Assembly: GCF_003730015.1 (NCBI RefSeq)
Contig: NZ_RJTU01000034.1
Span: 124,001 to 188,000 of the forward strand
Reading direction: 5' to 3'
DNA length: 64,000 bases
Origin: Epilithonimonas hominis
GTDB taxonomy: Bacteria; Bacteroidota; Bacteroidia; Flavobacteriales; Weeksellaceae
The notes under the pieces are model-generated. The model was given only the letters and a program-made list of their open reading frames with translations, was not told where the DNA came from and searched no databases. The translations under genes were made by a program, and so were the position numbers. Positions 6,296 through 16,789 of the stretch are shown piece after piece. How positions within the stretch are numbered: the stretch's first letter is position 1; each line of letters starts with the position of its first letter.

Positions 6296-9259
6296 ATGTC
6301 TCTATTTCAAAAAACAATAATCAACAAATATCTCAAACTACAAAACCAGGATCAACTCAACCAAAAATGGGATTTGTTTTGTGCGCATTTTCATAATACT
6401 GAAATCCAGGAAAATATCAGAAATTCCAAAGAAGAACAATACCAGGGCGAATTTTTGATTGACTTGTTTGTAGATGTTTTGGGATATACTAAAAATCCCA
6501 CGCCTAATTTCAATCTTACTACAGAATATAAAAATGTAAAAGACAGCAAAAAAGCAGATGGCGCCATTATTATTAGTGATAAAGTTCTTGCTATTATAGA
6601 ACTAAAAGGAACCAATACAACGGATTTATCAAAAATTGAAACCCAGGCTTTTGGCTATAAAAATAATCAGCCGGATTGCAAATACGTCATTACGTCTAAT
6701 TTTGAAAAACTACGTTTCTATATAGATAATGCCATTGAACATTTGGAATTCAATCTTTTTGAACTGACGAAAGGCGAATTCGAATTGTTATATTTATGTC
6801 TGGCATTTGAAAATATTTCAGCAGACATTCCTGCCAGAATTAAAAATGAATCGGTAAGTAAGGAAGACGAAATCACCAAAAAACTGTACAAAGATTATTC
6901 GGTTTTCAAAAGAGAGTTGTTTAAAAATCTGTCCGAACAAAACCCGGAATTTGATCCGTTAGAACTTTTCAAAAAATCTCAAAAACTATTAGATAGGCTT
7001 TTATTTCTCTTCTTTGGAGAGGACAGAGGTTTACTTCCTCCCAATTCTATAAGACTGATTCTGGATCAATGGAACAAGCTGAAAGATTTAGACGAGTATG
7101 TTCCGCTTTATGACCGGTTCAAAAAATATTTTGGCTACCTCAATACAGGTTTCAAAGGGAAGGATTTTAGCGTTTTCGCCTATAACGGAGGATTGTTTAA
7201 GCCCGATGAAGTTTTGGATACGATTACCATAGATGATGATTTGCTTTACCAGCATTCTCTGAAATTATCAGAATATGATTTTGCCAGTGAAGTAGATGTC
7301 AATATTCTTGGGCATATTTTTGAAAATTCTCTTAATGAAATTGATGAAATAAAAGCCCAGTTAGAAGGACAGGAAATCGACAAGACTAAAACCAAAAGAA
7401 AAAAAGACGGCGTTTTCTACACTCCAAAATACATTACCAAATACATTGTAGAAAATACCGTTGGCAAACTTTGCGAAGAAAAGAAAACAGAATTAGGAAT
7501 TGCTGAAGAAGACTATTCTACCGATAAAAAACGCCAACAGAAAACCAAGTTAGCACTTTTACAGAAATTAGAAGATTACAGAACTTGGCTACATCAGATT
7601 ACCATTATAGATCCTGCTTGTGGAAGTGGAGCTTTCCTGAACGAAGCGCTGAATTTCCTGATTGATGAACATAAATATATAGATGAGTTAGAAGCCAAAC
7701 TTACAGGTTCTTCTATTGCTTTTGCTTATCATTCTGAAAGTATTTTAGAGAACAATCTTTTCGGGGTAGATCTGAACGAAGAATCTGTAGAAATTGCCAA
7801 ACTTTCTCTTTGGCTTCGCACAGCAGAACCTAACCGAAAACTGAACGACCTGAGCAACAACATAAAGTGTGGAAACTCTCTGATTGACGATCCCGAAATT
7901 GCCGGAAATAAAACCTTTAATTGGGAAAAAGAATTCCCGCAGATTTTTGCAAAAGGCGGTTTTGATGTGGTGATTGGAAATCCGCCGTATGTTTTATGTC
8001 AACCATCTAATACAAATGAGGAAACACTTAATTTTTATAAATCCTTTGAAGTAGCAAGTTACAAAATAGACTTATTTCATTTATTTTTTGAAAGAGGAAC
8101 TAATATTTTGAGAGATGGAGGAGAACTTGGGTTTATTACTCCAAATACTTATCTATCAAATAAATATATTCAAAAATTAAGAAACTTTATTTTAAAAAAT
8201 ACTTTTATTGAAAAAGTTATTAATTATAATGAAATTGTTTTTGTAGATGCTGGAGTAGATGTAGCTACATTAATTTTAACTAAAGACAAAATTAAAAACG
8301 AAAATATAAAGATTTATAATTCCGAAAGAGGAGAATTAAAATTTATTACAAACAAATCTCAAAATAGTTGGAATGAAGCTGAAGAACAAGTTTTTAATTT
8401 AAAGAATGATTTTTTCTTTGAATTTAAAGATTGTGTTAAATTAGAAGAAATAGGAAATACTTATTTTGGGATACAAGCATATGATAGAAAAAGTTCAATT
8501 TCGGATAAAAAAATAAATGAAAATTATATTTCAATTATTGATGGGGCTGACGTAGTTAGATTTCAATATTCAATTCCAAACAAATATTTCAATTATTTGT
8601 TTGAAAATATTAAAAGTGGCGGTGATTTGAATGTATACAGTCAAGATAGAATTGTTATAAGTCAAATCGGGCAATCTCCAAAAGTAGGTTTCTGTGAAAA
8701 AGGAATTTTGACATCTAATACAATTTACAATTTATTTTTAAAGGATTCAAGATTTTCTTTAAAGTATATTCTAGCAATTTTAAACTCTCAATTGATAAAA
8801 AGCTATTGGTTATCTAAGTATAATGACAATAAAGACTTATTTCCGAAGATAAAAGGTTACCAATTAAAACAACTTCCAATAAAAGAAATCTCTTTAGAAA
8901 ACCAACAACCCTTCATCGAAAAAGCCGACCAAATGCTTTCTTTAAATAAGGAATTGCAAGAGCTATCAGCCAAATACCAAAGAAATCTTCAAAGAGAATT
9001 TTCTCTGGAAACGCTTTCCAAAAAATTACAAAATTGGTATGAGCTTTCTTTTGCAGAGTTCCTAAAAGAATTGGCAAAAGCAAAACTCAACCTTACACTT
9101 TCCCAAAAAGCAGAATGGGAAGATTATTTCTTAGCAGAACAACAAAAAGCAATATCTATAAAATCTCAAATAGATCAAACAGACCAAGAAATAGACCAAA
9201 TGGTGTATGAACTTTATGGCTTGACAGATGAAGAAATAGAGATTGTAGAAAATTCCTGA
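6296..9259 (+). CDS. Type IIG restriction-modification enzyme, Eco57I-like
   Basis: One 987-residue polypeptide appears to carry nuclease, methyltransferase and specificity functions. The N-terminal part has a PD-(D/E)xK-like site (ADGAI...LAIIELKGT, about residues 87-105) for cutting. The N6-adenine methylase domain has the SAM-binding motif DPACGSGAF near residue 440 and the catalytic motif IGNPPY near 560. The C-terminal half resembles a TaqI/Eco57I target-recognition domain followed by a coiled-coil-like Lys/Glu-rich end. Bases 7990-8880 (about residues 565-862) are far more AT-rich than the methylase domain, which suggests that the recognition module was exchanged. No separate methylase or specificity gene is adjacent. 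Confidence 0.88.
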   Translation: MSLFQKTIINKYLKLQNQDQLNQKWDLFCAHFHNTEIQENIRNSKEEQYQGEFLIDLFVDVLGYTKNPTPNFNLTTEYKNVKDSKKADGAIIISDKVLAIIELKGTNTTDLSKIETQAFGYKNNQPDCKYVITSNFEKLRFYIDNAIEHLEFNLFELTKGEFELLYLCLAFENISADIPARIKNESVSKEDEITKKLYKDYSVFKRELFKNLSEQNPEFDPLELFKKSQKLLDRLLFLFFGEDRGLLPPNSIRLILDQWNKLKDLDEYVPLYDRFKKYFGYLNTGFKGKDFSVFAYNGGLFKPDEVLDTITIDDDLLYQHSLKLSEYDFASEVDVNILGHIFENSLNEIDEIKAQLEGQEIDKTKTKRKKDGVFYTPKYITKYIVENTVGKLCEEKKTELGIAEEDYSTDKKRQQKTKLALLQKLEDYRTWLHQITIIDPACGSGAFLNEALNFLIDEHKYIDELEAKLTGSSIAFAYHSESILENNLFGVDLNEESVEIAKLSLWLRTAEPNRKLNDLSNNIKCGNSLIDDPEIAGNKTFNWEKEFPQIFAKGGFDVVIGNPPYVLCQPSNTNEETLNFYKSFEVASYKIDLFHLFFERGTNILRDGGELGFITPNTYLSNKYIQKLRNFILKNTFIEKVINYNEIVFVDAGVDVATLILTKDKIKNENIKIYNSERGELKFITNKSQNSWNEAEEQVFNLKNDFFFEFKDCVKLEEIGNTYFGIQAYDRKSSISDKKINENYISIIDGADVVRFQYSIPNKYFNYLFENIKSGGDLNVYSQDRIVISQIGQSPKVGFCEKGILTSNTIYNLFLKDSRFSLKYILAILNSQLIKSYWLSKYNDNKDLFPKIKGYQLKQLPIKEISLENQQPFIEKADQMLSLNKELQELSAKYQRNLQREFSLETLSKKLQNWYELSFAEFLKELAKAKLNLTLSQKAEWEDYFLAEQQKAISIKSQIDQTDQEIDQMVYELYGLTDEEIEIVENS

Positions 9260-9269
9260 TAATAAAAAA

Positions 9270-9294
9270 GCCTCTGAAAATCAGAGGCTATATT
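9270..9294. terminator. Bidirectional terminator between the type IIG gene and gapA
   Basis: GCCTCTGA (9270-9277) pairs with TCAGAGGC (9281-9288). An A run precedes the stem, so the minus-strand transcript (gapA) ends in a good T tract. Confidence 0.85.
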
Positions 9295-9314
9295 GTTCTA
9301 GTAAAAGTCAATTC

Positions 9315-10343
<1,029 letters not shown>

Positions 10344-10364
10344 TTATTTTATTTGTTTTAAGGA

Positions 10365-11351
10365 TTACATTGCAAGAATTTCTGCAATCTGAAGCAGGTT
10401 CTTATCGATTTCGTTATGTTTTTTGATGGCTTCCTCTATCGGCGTGTATGTGATTTTATTAGATTGCATACCAACCATTACTTTATTTTTTCCTTCCATT
10501 AATCCTATTACTGCTCCATATCCAAGGTTGCTGGCAAGCACTCGGTCTGCACAGCTAGGCGAGCCACCTCTCTGGATATGACCCAAAATGGTTACTCTGA
10601 TATCATAATTTGGAAATTCTTCTTTGGTTGCTTTCGCAAGATCATAGATGCTGCCCAGTTCTTCACCTTCAGCTACCACTACGATGCTGGACGATTTACC
10701 CACTTTTTCTGCCATTCTGAATGTGCTGAAAAGATCGTCCATACTGTCTTTTCTTTCAGGGATCAAAATGTCCAATGCGCCGGTTGCAATACCGCTGTTT
10801 AGGGCGATGAATCCTGCATCACGTCCCATTACTTCTACAAAGAAAACTCTGTTATGGGATGTTGCAGTATCACGGATTTTGTCGATCGCGTCCATTGCTG
10901 TGTTAAGCGCTGTGTCGTATCCAATCGTGTTATCTGTCCCGAAGATGTCATTATCAATCGTTCCCGGTACACCGATAACCTTGATGCCGAATTCTTCATT
11001 GAATACTTTTGCACCAGTGAAACTTCCGTCTCCACCGATACATACTAATGCGTCGATACCTAATTTCTGACACTGTTCAAAGGCTTTTTTTCTTCCTTCG
11101 TACGTCATAAACTCTTTGGAACGGGCAGACTTAAGAATGGTTCCTCCTTGGTTGATTATATTTTTTACGGAACGAGGTCCCATTTTGGTAACATCACCTG
11201 CAATCAGACCATTATATCCTTCGCGGATGCCGTAGCAGTCTATATTAAAATGATTCGCTGTTCTTACAACTGCTCTAAGTGCGGCATTCATCCCTGGCGC
11301 ATCGCCTCCAGAAGTCAGAACCGCAATAGATTTAATGTTGTTTTCTGACAT
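10365..11351 (-). CDS. pfkA: ATP-dependent 6-phosphofructokinase
   Basis: This enzyme phosphorylates fructose-6-phosphate to fructose-1,6-bisphosphate. The 328-residue protein has the ATP loop TSGGDAPGMN near residues 13-22, the GGDGS motif near 105, and the catalytic region PGTIDNDIFGTD near 130, where Asp acts as base. ATP rather than PPi as donor is inferred from Gly in GGDGS. It is the first gene of the pfkA-gapA transcript and diverges from mdh. Confidence 0.96.
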   Translation of the reverse strand: MSENNIKSIAVLTSGGDAPGMNAALRAVVRTANHFNIDCYGIREGYNGLIAGDVTKMGPRSVKNIINQGGTILKSARSKEFMTYEGRKKAFEQCQKLGIDALVCIGGDGSFTGAKVFNEEFGIKVIGVPGTIDNDIFGTDNTIGYDTALNTAMDAIDKIRDTATSHNRVFFVEVMGRDAGFIALNSGIATGALDILIPERKDSMDDLFSTFRMAEKVGKSSSIVVVAEGEELGSIYDLAKATKEEFPNYDIRVTILGHIQRGGSPSCADRVLASNLGYGAVIGLMEGKNKVMVGMQSNKITYTPIEEAIKKHNEIDKNLLQIAEILAM

Positions 11352-11371
11352 ATTTTTAATTTTTTTCTAAG

Positions 11372-11379
11372 CAAATTTA
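11372..11379 (-). promoter_or_regulatory. -7 promoter element upstream of pfkA
   Basis: On the minus strand this reads TAAATTTG, a perfect TANNTTTG, 20 nt before the pfkA start. No clear TTTG -33 partner is seen. Confidence 0.55.
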
Positions 11380-11567
11380 CAAAATATCAATCACATTTTA
11401 GCCCTACTATTGTCTTAGTTGAATAAAATATATCATATCTTCAAGAATTAATAATAGGATAATATGACAAAAATCAAACTTAAGATGATTCACAAAATAA
11501 TTAAGTTTATTATATTTACGAACAAGACAGAATAAAATTTTAAACTAATAAAAAATACATTAATATT

Positions 11568-12494
11568 ATGAAAGTAACCGTAGTTGGAGCTGGAGCAGTG
11601 GGAGCAAGCTGCGCCGAGTACATTGCAATGAAAGACTTCGCCTCAGAAGTTGTTTTGGTAGATATCAAAGAGGGTTTTGCAGAAGGAAAAGCAATGGATC
11701 TTATGCAGACAGCTTCTCTCAATGGATTCGATACGAAAATCACCGGAACCACAGGGGATTATTCCAAAACAGCTGGTTCAAAAGTAGCGGTAATCACTTC
11801 CGGAATTCCAAGAAAACCAGGAATGACGAGGGAAGAATTAATCGGCATCAACGCTGGTATTGTAAAAGAAGTAACTGAAAATTTAGTAAAACATTCTCCA
11901 GATGTCATCATCATTGTGGTATCTAACCCGATGGATACAATGGCTTATCTGGTGCATAAAACCTCTGGTCTTCCAAAAGAAAGAATTATCGGTATGGGTG
12001 GTGCTTTGGATTCCGCGAGATTCAAATACAGATTAGCAGAAGCTTTGGAAGCGCCAATTTCTGATGTAGACGGAATGGTTATCGCTGCGCACTCTGACAC
12101 AGGAATGTTGCCTTTATTCAGCAAAGCTACGAGAAATGGTGTACCAGTTTCAGAATTTTTGAGCGAAGAGAAAAAAGCTTATGTCATAGAAGAAACTAAA
12201 GTTGGCGGAGCGACATTGACCAAATTATTAGGAACTTCGGCTTGGTATGCGCCAGGAGCAGCAGTTTCTGTAATGGTTCAATCGATTCTTTGCGACCAGA
12301 AAAAAATGATTCCTTGCTCATTAATGTTAGATGGTGAGTACGGCGAAAGCGATATCTGTCTTGGCGTTCCTGCAATCATCGGTAAAAACGGTGTTGAAAA
12401 AATCGTTAACATTACTTTGACTGAAGAAGAAAAAGCAAAATTTGCCGAAGCTGCAAAAGCGGTGCGTGAGGTAAATGGCGATTTGAAATTTTAA
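11568..12494 (+). CDS. mdh: Malate dehydrogenase
   Basis: This is the NAD-dependent TCA-cycle enzyme that converts malate to oxaloacetate. The 308-residue length and the motif GAGAVGASCAEY at the N terminus fit the lactate-dehydrogenase-like (MDH type 3) form found in Bacteroidota. VSNPMDTMAYL near residue 122 carries the substrate and NAD contact region. AHSDTGMLPL near residue 175 contains the catalytic His (the family motif is G-x-H-G/S-D). Arg residues of the mobile loop (GIPRKPGMTREEL) favour malate over lactate. It diverges from pfkA across a 216-nt gap. Confidence 0.94.
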   Translation: MKVTVVGAGAVGASCAEYIAMKDFASEVVLVDIKEGFAEGKAMDLMQTASLNGFDTKITGTTGDYSKTAGSKVAVITSGIPRKPGMTREELIGINAGIVKEVTENLVKHSPDVIIIVVSNPMDTMAYLVHKTSGLPKERIIGMGGALDSARFKYRLAEALEAPISDVDGMVIAAHSDTGMLPLFSKATRNGVPVSEFLSEEKKAYVIEETKVGGATLTKLLGTSAWYAPGAAVSVMVQSILCDQKKMIPCSLMLDGEYGESDICLGVPAIIGKNGVEKIVNITLTEEEKAKFAEAAKAVREVNGDLKF

Positions 12495-12866
12495 GAAAAA
12501 ATCGATCTAAATAAACAATCGTCTTGTGAAAACAGGACGATTTTTTATTTTCTGTCAACCTAGAAAATTTTGGTAGTATTTACGGAATTTAAAAACTTCC
12601 AGTTTAAGTCTAATAAAGTAATTGGCTATTAGCGATTAGCTTATAGATTTAATTTATGATTACGAAGGGCAATTTTTCCTTTTGATTAACAAAAAAATCC
12701 AGAACATCATATTAAAATCGTTTTTTTTCTATTCATAATTATTAAATGTATCATAATTTCGGAATCTATGTTCTTATGTGCCTGAGATCTCTAGATTTAA
12801 TTTTTTAGAATGATTTAGTTTTTAATTCTCAGGCAAACTTTAATAAAATTTCACATCTCAAAACTT
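12495..12866. other. Intergenic region after mdh
   Basis: The first 55 nt hold the mdh terminator. The rest is AT-rich (about 320 nt) with no convincing ORF, RNA or repeat. Confidence 0.6.
12517..12548 (+). terminator. Terminator of mdh
   Basis: AATCGTC (12517-12523) pairs with GACGATT (12536-12542), followed by TTTTTATTTT. Confidence 0.85.
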
Positions 12867-12905
12867 TTGAAAGCCGTAAATTTGGACTCAATAAAAAGTG
12901 ATTCA

Positions 12906-14552
12906 ATGTTCAGAAAAATTCAGATTTTCGTTTTAGCCGTGGCTACATTTGGAAATGTAAATGCGCAGAAAACAAAATTAAATTCAGGAGAAAGACCAAA
13001 ATTAGTTGTAGGATTAATTGTAGACCAGATGCGCTGGGATTATCTTTACAGATTCGAAAAGAAATTTGGGAAAGGCGGATTTCAGAGACTTTTGGGCGAA
13101 GGTTATTCTCTCAATAATGTCCATATTCCTTACATACCTACCGTTACAGCGATTGGTCATACTTCCATTTATACAGGTTCGGTGCCTTCTATCCACGGTA
13201 TTGCCGGTAATGACTGGACGGACAAAGAAACCGGAAAAAATGTCTATTGTACCACGGACGAAAGTGTTAATCCGGTGGGTACAGATAATAGAAAGATAGG
13301 AAGTCATTCTCCAAAAAATCTTTGGTCAACAACCGTTACAGACCAATTGAGAATTGCAAGTAATTTCAAATCAAAAGTCGTAGGCGTTTCTTTGAAAGAC
13401 CGCGCTTCTATTCTACCGGCAGGTCATAATCCTACTGGTGCATTTTGGTTTGATGATGCTACTGGAAATTTTATCACAAGTTCATATTATATGAATGATT
13501 TGCCAGGTTGGGTCAAAAACTTTAATGAGCAGAAAAATCCTGAAAAACTATTGGCAAACGGATGGGAAACTGTTTTGCCGATTAATCAATATACAGAAAG
13601 TACGGCTGATAATGTAGAATGGGAATATCCTGTGGGAACGGCAAAACAACCTGTTTTTCCTTACAAAAATCTATTGTCTGATTATGCCACAAAAAAAGGC
13701 GTCATCAGAACAACACCTTTCGGAAATACATTAACTTTGAAATTTGCTGAATCGGCTTTAGACAATTATGCCTTAGGAAAAGGAGCTGAGACTGATTTTC
13801 TTGCAATTAATTTGGCATCAACAGATTATGTAGGACATTCTTACGGACCCAACTCGATTGAGGTGGAAGATACTTACATCAGACTGGACAGAGATCTGGC
13901 AACATTTTTCAATAAGTTGGATGAGAAAGTAGGAAAGAATAATTATTTGGTTTTTCTATCCGCAGATCACGGTGGCGCCAATGCAGAAGGCTTTTTGAGA
14001 GCCAACAAAATATTAGGTGGTTTCTTTGACGAAGGAATGGAGAAGAATCTCGGCGGTGAATTGGAGAAAAAATATGCCAATTCCAAATTGATTCTCGGAA
14101 TCGACAATTACCAAATCTACCTGAATCAAAATTTGATTAAAGAAAAAAATCTGGATGAAGAAGCCATCAAAACAACCATCATCGATCAACTGAACAAAGA
14201 CCCTAGAGTTTTGTACGCCGTAGATTTGAAAAAGATTGGTTCATCAGCGATTCCAGAACCGATAAAATCCAGGGTCATTAATGGTTATAACTGGCAGAGA
14301 AGTGGGGATATTCAAATCATTTCTCACGACGGGATGTTACCAAGTTACGCCAAAAAAGGAACCACGCACAGCGTTTGGAATTCTTACGATTCTCATATTC
14401 CGTTGATTTTTATGGGTTGGGGAATCAAACACGGTGAGAGCAACGGCGATTATTATATGACGGACATTGCGCCAACAATCTCCGCTTTACTTCATATCGA
14501 ATTTCCAAGCGGTGCCATCGGAAAACCAATTACGGAAGTGATTGGGAGATAG
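12906..14552 (+). CDS. Alkaline phosphatase family protein, PafA-like
   Basis: This is an exported phosphomonoesterase of the alkaline-phosphatase superfamily. I chose the ATG at 12906 because the signal peptide (MFRKIQIFVLAVATFGNVNAQ) starts there; a TTG 39 nt upstream would add a non-signal extension. Residues LIVDQMRWDYL carry the first metal-binding Asp. GHTSIYTGSVPSIHGIAGND carries the nucleophile Thr region seen in PafA, and the late SADHGGANAEG and GTTHSVWNSYDSHIPL motifs supply the remaining metal ligands. The length of about 548 residues matches PafA. It is probably periplasmic and serves phosphate scavenging. The 39-codon-equivalent upstream region shows no recognisable Pho-type site. 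Confidence 0.88.
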   Translation: MFRKIQIFVLAVATFGNVNAQKTKLNSGERPKLVVGLIVDQMRWDYLYRFEKKFGKGGFQRLLGEGYSLNNVHIPYIPTVTAIGHTSIYTGSVPSIHGIAGNDWTDKETGKNVYCTTDESVNPVGTDNRKIGSHSPKNLWSTTVTDQLRIASNFKSKVVGVSLKDRASILPAGHNPTGAFWFDDATGNFITSSYYMNDLPGWVKNFNEQKNPEKLLANGWETVLPINQYTESTADNVEWEYPVGTAKQPVFPYKNLLSDYATKKGVIRTTPFGNTLTLKFAESALDNYALGKGAETDFLAINLASTDYVGHSYGPNSIEVEDTYIRLDRDLATFFNKLDEKVGKNNYLVFLSADHGGANAEGFLRANKILGGFFDEGMEKNLGGELEKKYANSKLILGIDNYQIYLNQNLIKEKNLDEEAIKTTIIDQLNKDPRVLYAVDLKKIGSSAIPEPIKSRVINGYNWQRSGDIQIISHDGMLPSYAKKGTTHSVWNSYDSHIPLIFMGWGIKHGESNGDYYMTDIAPTISALLHIEFPSGAIGKPITEVIGR

Positions 14553-14570
14553 TTTTTAAATAAAGTAATC

Positions 14571-14669
14571 TAACCACATAGACACATAGAAATTAATCGT
14601 TTTTAAATTAAAATAGAATTGAAACTATTTTAACTTGGGCGTACAAAAACTATGTTTCTATGTGGTTTA
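14571..14669. repeat. Repeat family C palindrome
   Basis: Arms TAACCACATAGACACATAG (14571-14589) and CTATGTTTCTATGTGGTTTA (14650-14669) are near-perfect inverted copies around a 60-nt loop. Related copies are at 15551-15635, 23640-23705 and 43439-43540. Confidence 0.85.
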
Positions 14670-14743
14670 TAAAATTTAAGTCGCAAATGTTTTCAATGAG
14701 AACTTTGCGACTTTTTACTTTTCTGTAATTAAAATTCTTGCGC

Positions 14744-14772
14744 TTTGACGATAAAAACAATTCGTATTTTTG
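14744..14772 (+). promoter_or_regulatory. Promoter of the TIGR02757 gene, probably leaderless
   Basis: TTTG (14744-14747) and TATTTTTG (14765-14772) match the Bacteroidota -33/-7 pair with a 17-nt spacer. The ATG at 14777 lies only 4 nt after the -7 element, which predicts a transcript with little or no 5' leader. Confidence 0.55.
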
Positions 14773-14776
14773 ACCA

Positions 14777-15547
14777 ATGATTTTGAAAGAAAAAGACATC
14801 TTCGATTTGCTGAATGAAAAGGCAGAACTCTATAATTCTCCAGATTTTATTACCGATGATCCAATCCAGATTCCGCATCGTTTTTCTTTGAAACAAGACA
14901 TTGAGATTGCCGGATTTTTGTCTGCAAGTGTCGCTTGGGGAAATCGAAAATCGATTATCAATGATGCCAACAAAATGATGGAATTAATGGGAAATTCACC
15001 GTACGATTTCATCATGAATTTTACAGATTCTGACTTAAATAGAATTCCACAAAAAGCCATTCACAGAACATTCAATCACGAAGATTTTATTTTCTTTCTC
15101 AAGAATTTTCGCCAAATTTATTCTCAGTTTGATAGTCTGGAAGATGCTTTTCTAATTAACGAAAACGAAGTTAATTTCTCACATTCTATCGAGCGTTTCA
15201 GAAATCATTTTATTTCGGAAGTCCATCGTGGCCAGAAACACGTGAGTTCGCCTTACAAAAATTCGGCTTCCAAACGATTGATTATGTTTCTGCGTTGGAT
15301 GGTTCGGAAAGATAAAAAAGGCGTTGATTTTGGAATTTGGGAAAAGATTGATCCAAGATTTTTATCAATTCCTTTAGATGTTCATACCGCCAATATCTCC
15401 CGCAAATTAGGAATTCTGAAACGAAAACAAAATGATTGGAAAGCGGTTGAAGAGTTGGATTCAATTCTTAGAAAATACAATTCTGTAGACCCTGCGGTTT
15501 ATGACTTTGCGTTGTTTGGCTTGGGTGTTTTCAAAGAATTTGAATAG
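14777..15547 (+). CDS. TIGR02757 family protein
   Basis: This 256-residue soluble protein belongs to the TIGR02757 (DUF2400) family, widespread in Bacteroidota and of unknown function. Recognisable parts are GFLSASVAWGNRK near residue 46, the conserved KRLIMFLRWMVRKD segment near 170, and LDVHTANISRKLGIL near 200. The last two segments resemble helix-hairpin-helix DNA-glycosylase folds, so a link to base-excision repair is possible but unproven. It stands alone between two family C palindromes. Confidence 0.85.
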   Translation: MILKEKDIFDLLNEKAELYNSPDFITDDPIQIPHRFSLKQDIEIAGFLSASVAWGNRKSIINDANKMMELMGNSPYDFIMNFTDSDLNRIPQKAIHRTFNHEDFIFFLKNFRQIYSQFDSLEDAFLINENEVNFSHSIERFRNHFISEVHRGQKHVSSPYKNSASKRLIMFLRWMVRKDKKGVDFGIWEKIDPRFLSIPLDVHTANISRKLGILKRKQNDWKAVEELDSILRKYNSVDPAVYDFALFGLGVFKEFE

Positions 15548-15550
15548 AGT

Positions 15551-15635
15551 TTAACCACAAAGACACAAAGTGCTCACTAAGAACACAACTATTTAACTTG
15601 TGAACCTTGTGAAAAACTTTGTGCTTTGTGGTTAA
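15551..15635. repeat. Repeat family C palindrome, variant
   Basis: Arms TTAACCACAAAGACACAAAG (15551-15570) and CTTTGTGCTTTGTGGTTAA (15617-15635) are inverted copies. This version has CACAAAG where the other copies have CACATAG. Confidence 0.8.
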
Positions 15636-15725
15636 AAACGTTTCTTGATGTACATCAATATAACTTCAGAATTAAAGGTCTTATTTTTGCTGCAAGAAAA
15701 AGAATTTTAATTTAAAATATTATCT

Positions 15726-16394
15726 ATGAAAAAATTAACAGTATTAGCATTAGCAGGGGCTGCTTTGATGTTTACAGCTTGTAACGACAAAAAAGAAACA
15801 GTTAAAGATGCGCAGGAAGTTGCGGCAAAAACTGGTGAAGTTTACAAGGCAGACTTGGCTACATCAAAAGTAGATTGGAAAGCTTTTCACAAAGGAGGTT
15901 TTGCGCCAAGATGGGGAACGCTTAACTTGAAGTCTGGAGAAATTACAGTTGAAAATAATGCGGTAACTTCTGGAGATTTCGTAATCGATATGACAACTTT
16001 GAAAGTGGATCCTGCGTCTGTAACTGAAGCAGATAAAAAACCAGCTGACTTGGAAGCGCACCTTAAAAATGCTGACTTTTTTAATGTTGAGAAACAGCCA
16101 ACTTCTGATTTCAAAATCACTGCTGTAGCTGATTTGGCTGGTGAACTTCCCAAAGATGCGGTGGCCGGTGCTAATAAAACTGTAAGCGGAAACCTGACTT
16201 TGCTAGGAAAAACGCTTAACGTTTCTTTCCCTGCAAAAGTAACTGTTGCTGAAGATAAAGCTAGTATTGAAGCTAAATTTACTGTAAATAGAGCAGATTG
16301 GGGAATCAAATTCGGGACTGATGAAACTGACCCGGCTGAATGGATGATTAGCAAAGACATCGAAATTGGTATCAATGTGAATGCTGCTAAATAA
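15726..16394 (+). CDS. YceI family lipoprotein
   Basis: The 222-residue protein starts with a lipoprotein signal (MKKLTVLALAGAALMFTAC, Cys at residue 19), so the mature form is lipid-anchored in the envelope. The remainder is a YceI lipocalin-like barrel: TSKVDWKAFHKGGFAPRWGTL near the start, SGDFVIDMTTLKV, the HLKNADFFNVEKQPTSDF segment typical of YceI, and a closing NRADWGIKFG. YceI proteins bind polyisoprenoids or similar amphiphiles and are often stress-induced; the ligand here is unknown. Confidence 0.92.
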   Translation: MKKLTVLALAGAALMFTACNDKKETVKDAQEVAAKTGEVYKADLATSKVDWKAFHKGGFAPRWGTLNLKSGEITVENNAVTSGDFVIDMTTLKVDPASVTEADKKPADLEAHLKNADFFNVEKQPTSDFKITAVADLAGELPKDAVAGANKTVSGNLTLLGKTLNVSFPAKVTVAEDKASIEAKFTVNRADWGIKFGTDETDPAEWMISKDIEIGINVNAAK

Positions 16395-16418
16395 TAAATT
16401 CTGAAAAATGAAAAGAGA

Positions 16419-16446
16419 GACTGTTTCGAAAGAGACAGTCTTTTTT
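16419..16446 (+). terminator. Terminator of the YceI gene
   Basis: GACTGT (16419-16424) pairs with ACAGTC (16435-16440), followed by six T. Confidence 0.85.
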
Positions 16447-16454
16447 ATTATAAA

Positions 16455-16545
16455 CACTTCGACTCCGCTCAGTGTGATATTTCTAATACTAAATATTTTT
16501 TTGTAGAATTATCAGCCAACTGTCAGGCTGAGCGGAGTCGAAGCC
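16455..16545. repeat. Repeat family A, paired arms
   Basis: Arm 1 (16455-16479) contains ACTTCGACTCCGCTCAGTG. Arm 2 (16520-16545) is its imperfect inverted copy. The sequence is clearly richer in GC than the flanks. Arm 2 is identical, in complement, to 26 bases inside recF. Confidence 0.88.
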
Positions 16546-16789
16546 TTTGTGAAATAAAAGAACCGACTCTTTAGAAGCCGGTTCAGTAGATAAAAACATC
16601 TCATTTTTTTAGTTAGACAACAACAAAAAAGGACAGCCGACGATGCTATCCTTAAATTTTTATACCAAATTTAATTTGAGTAATTCCGATTGGGTCAAAA
16701 GCAAATTTTGTGTTCATTTCCTAAAGCTCTATTGTAAATTTAGAAAGAAAAACAATACCATTTGTAAACTCAATGTTAAAGTTTTAACG

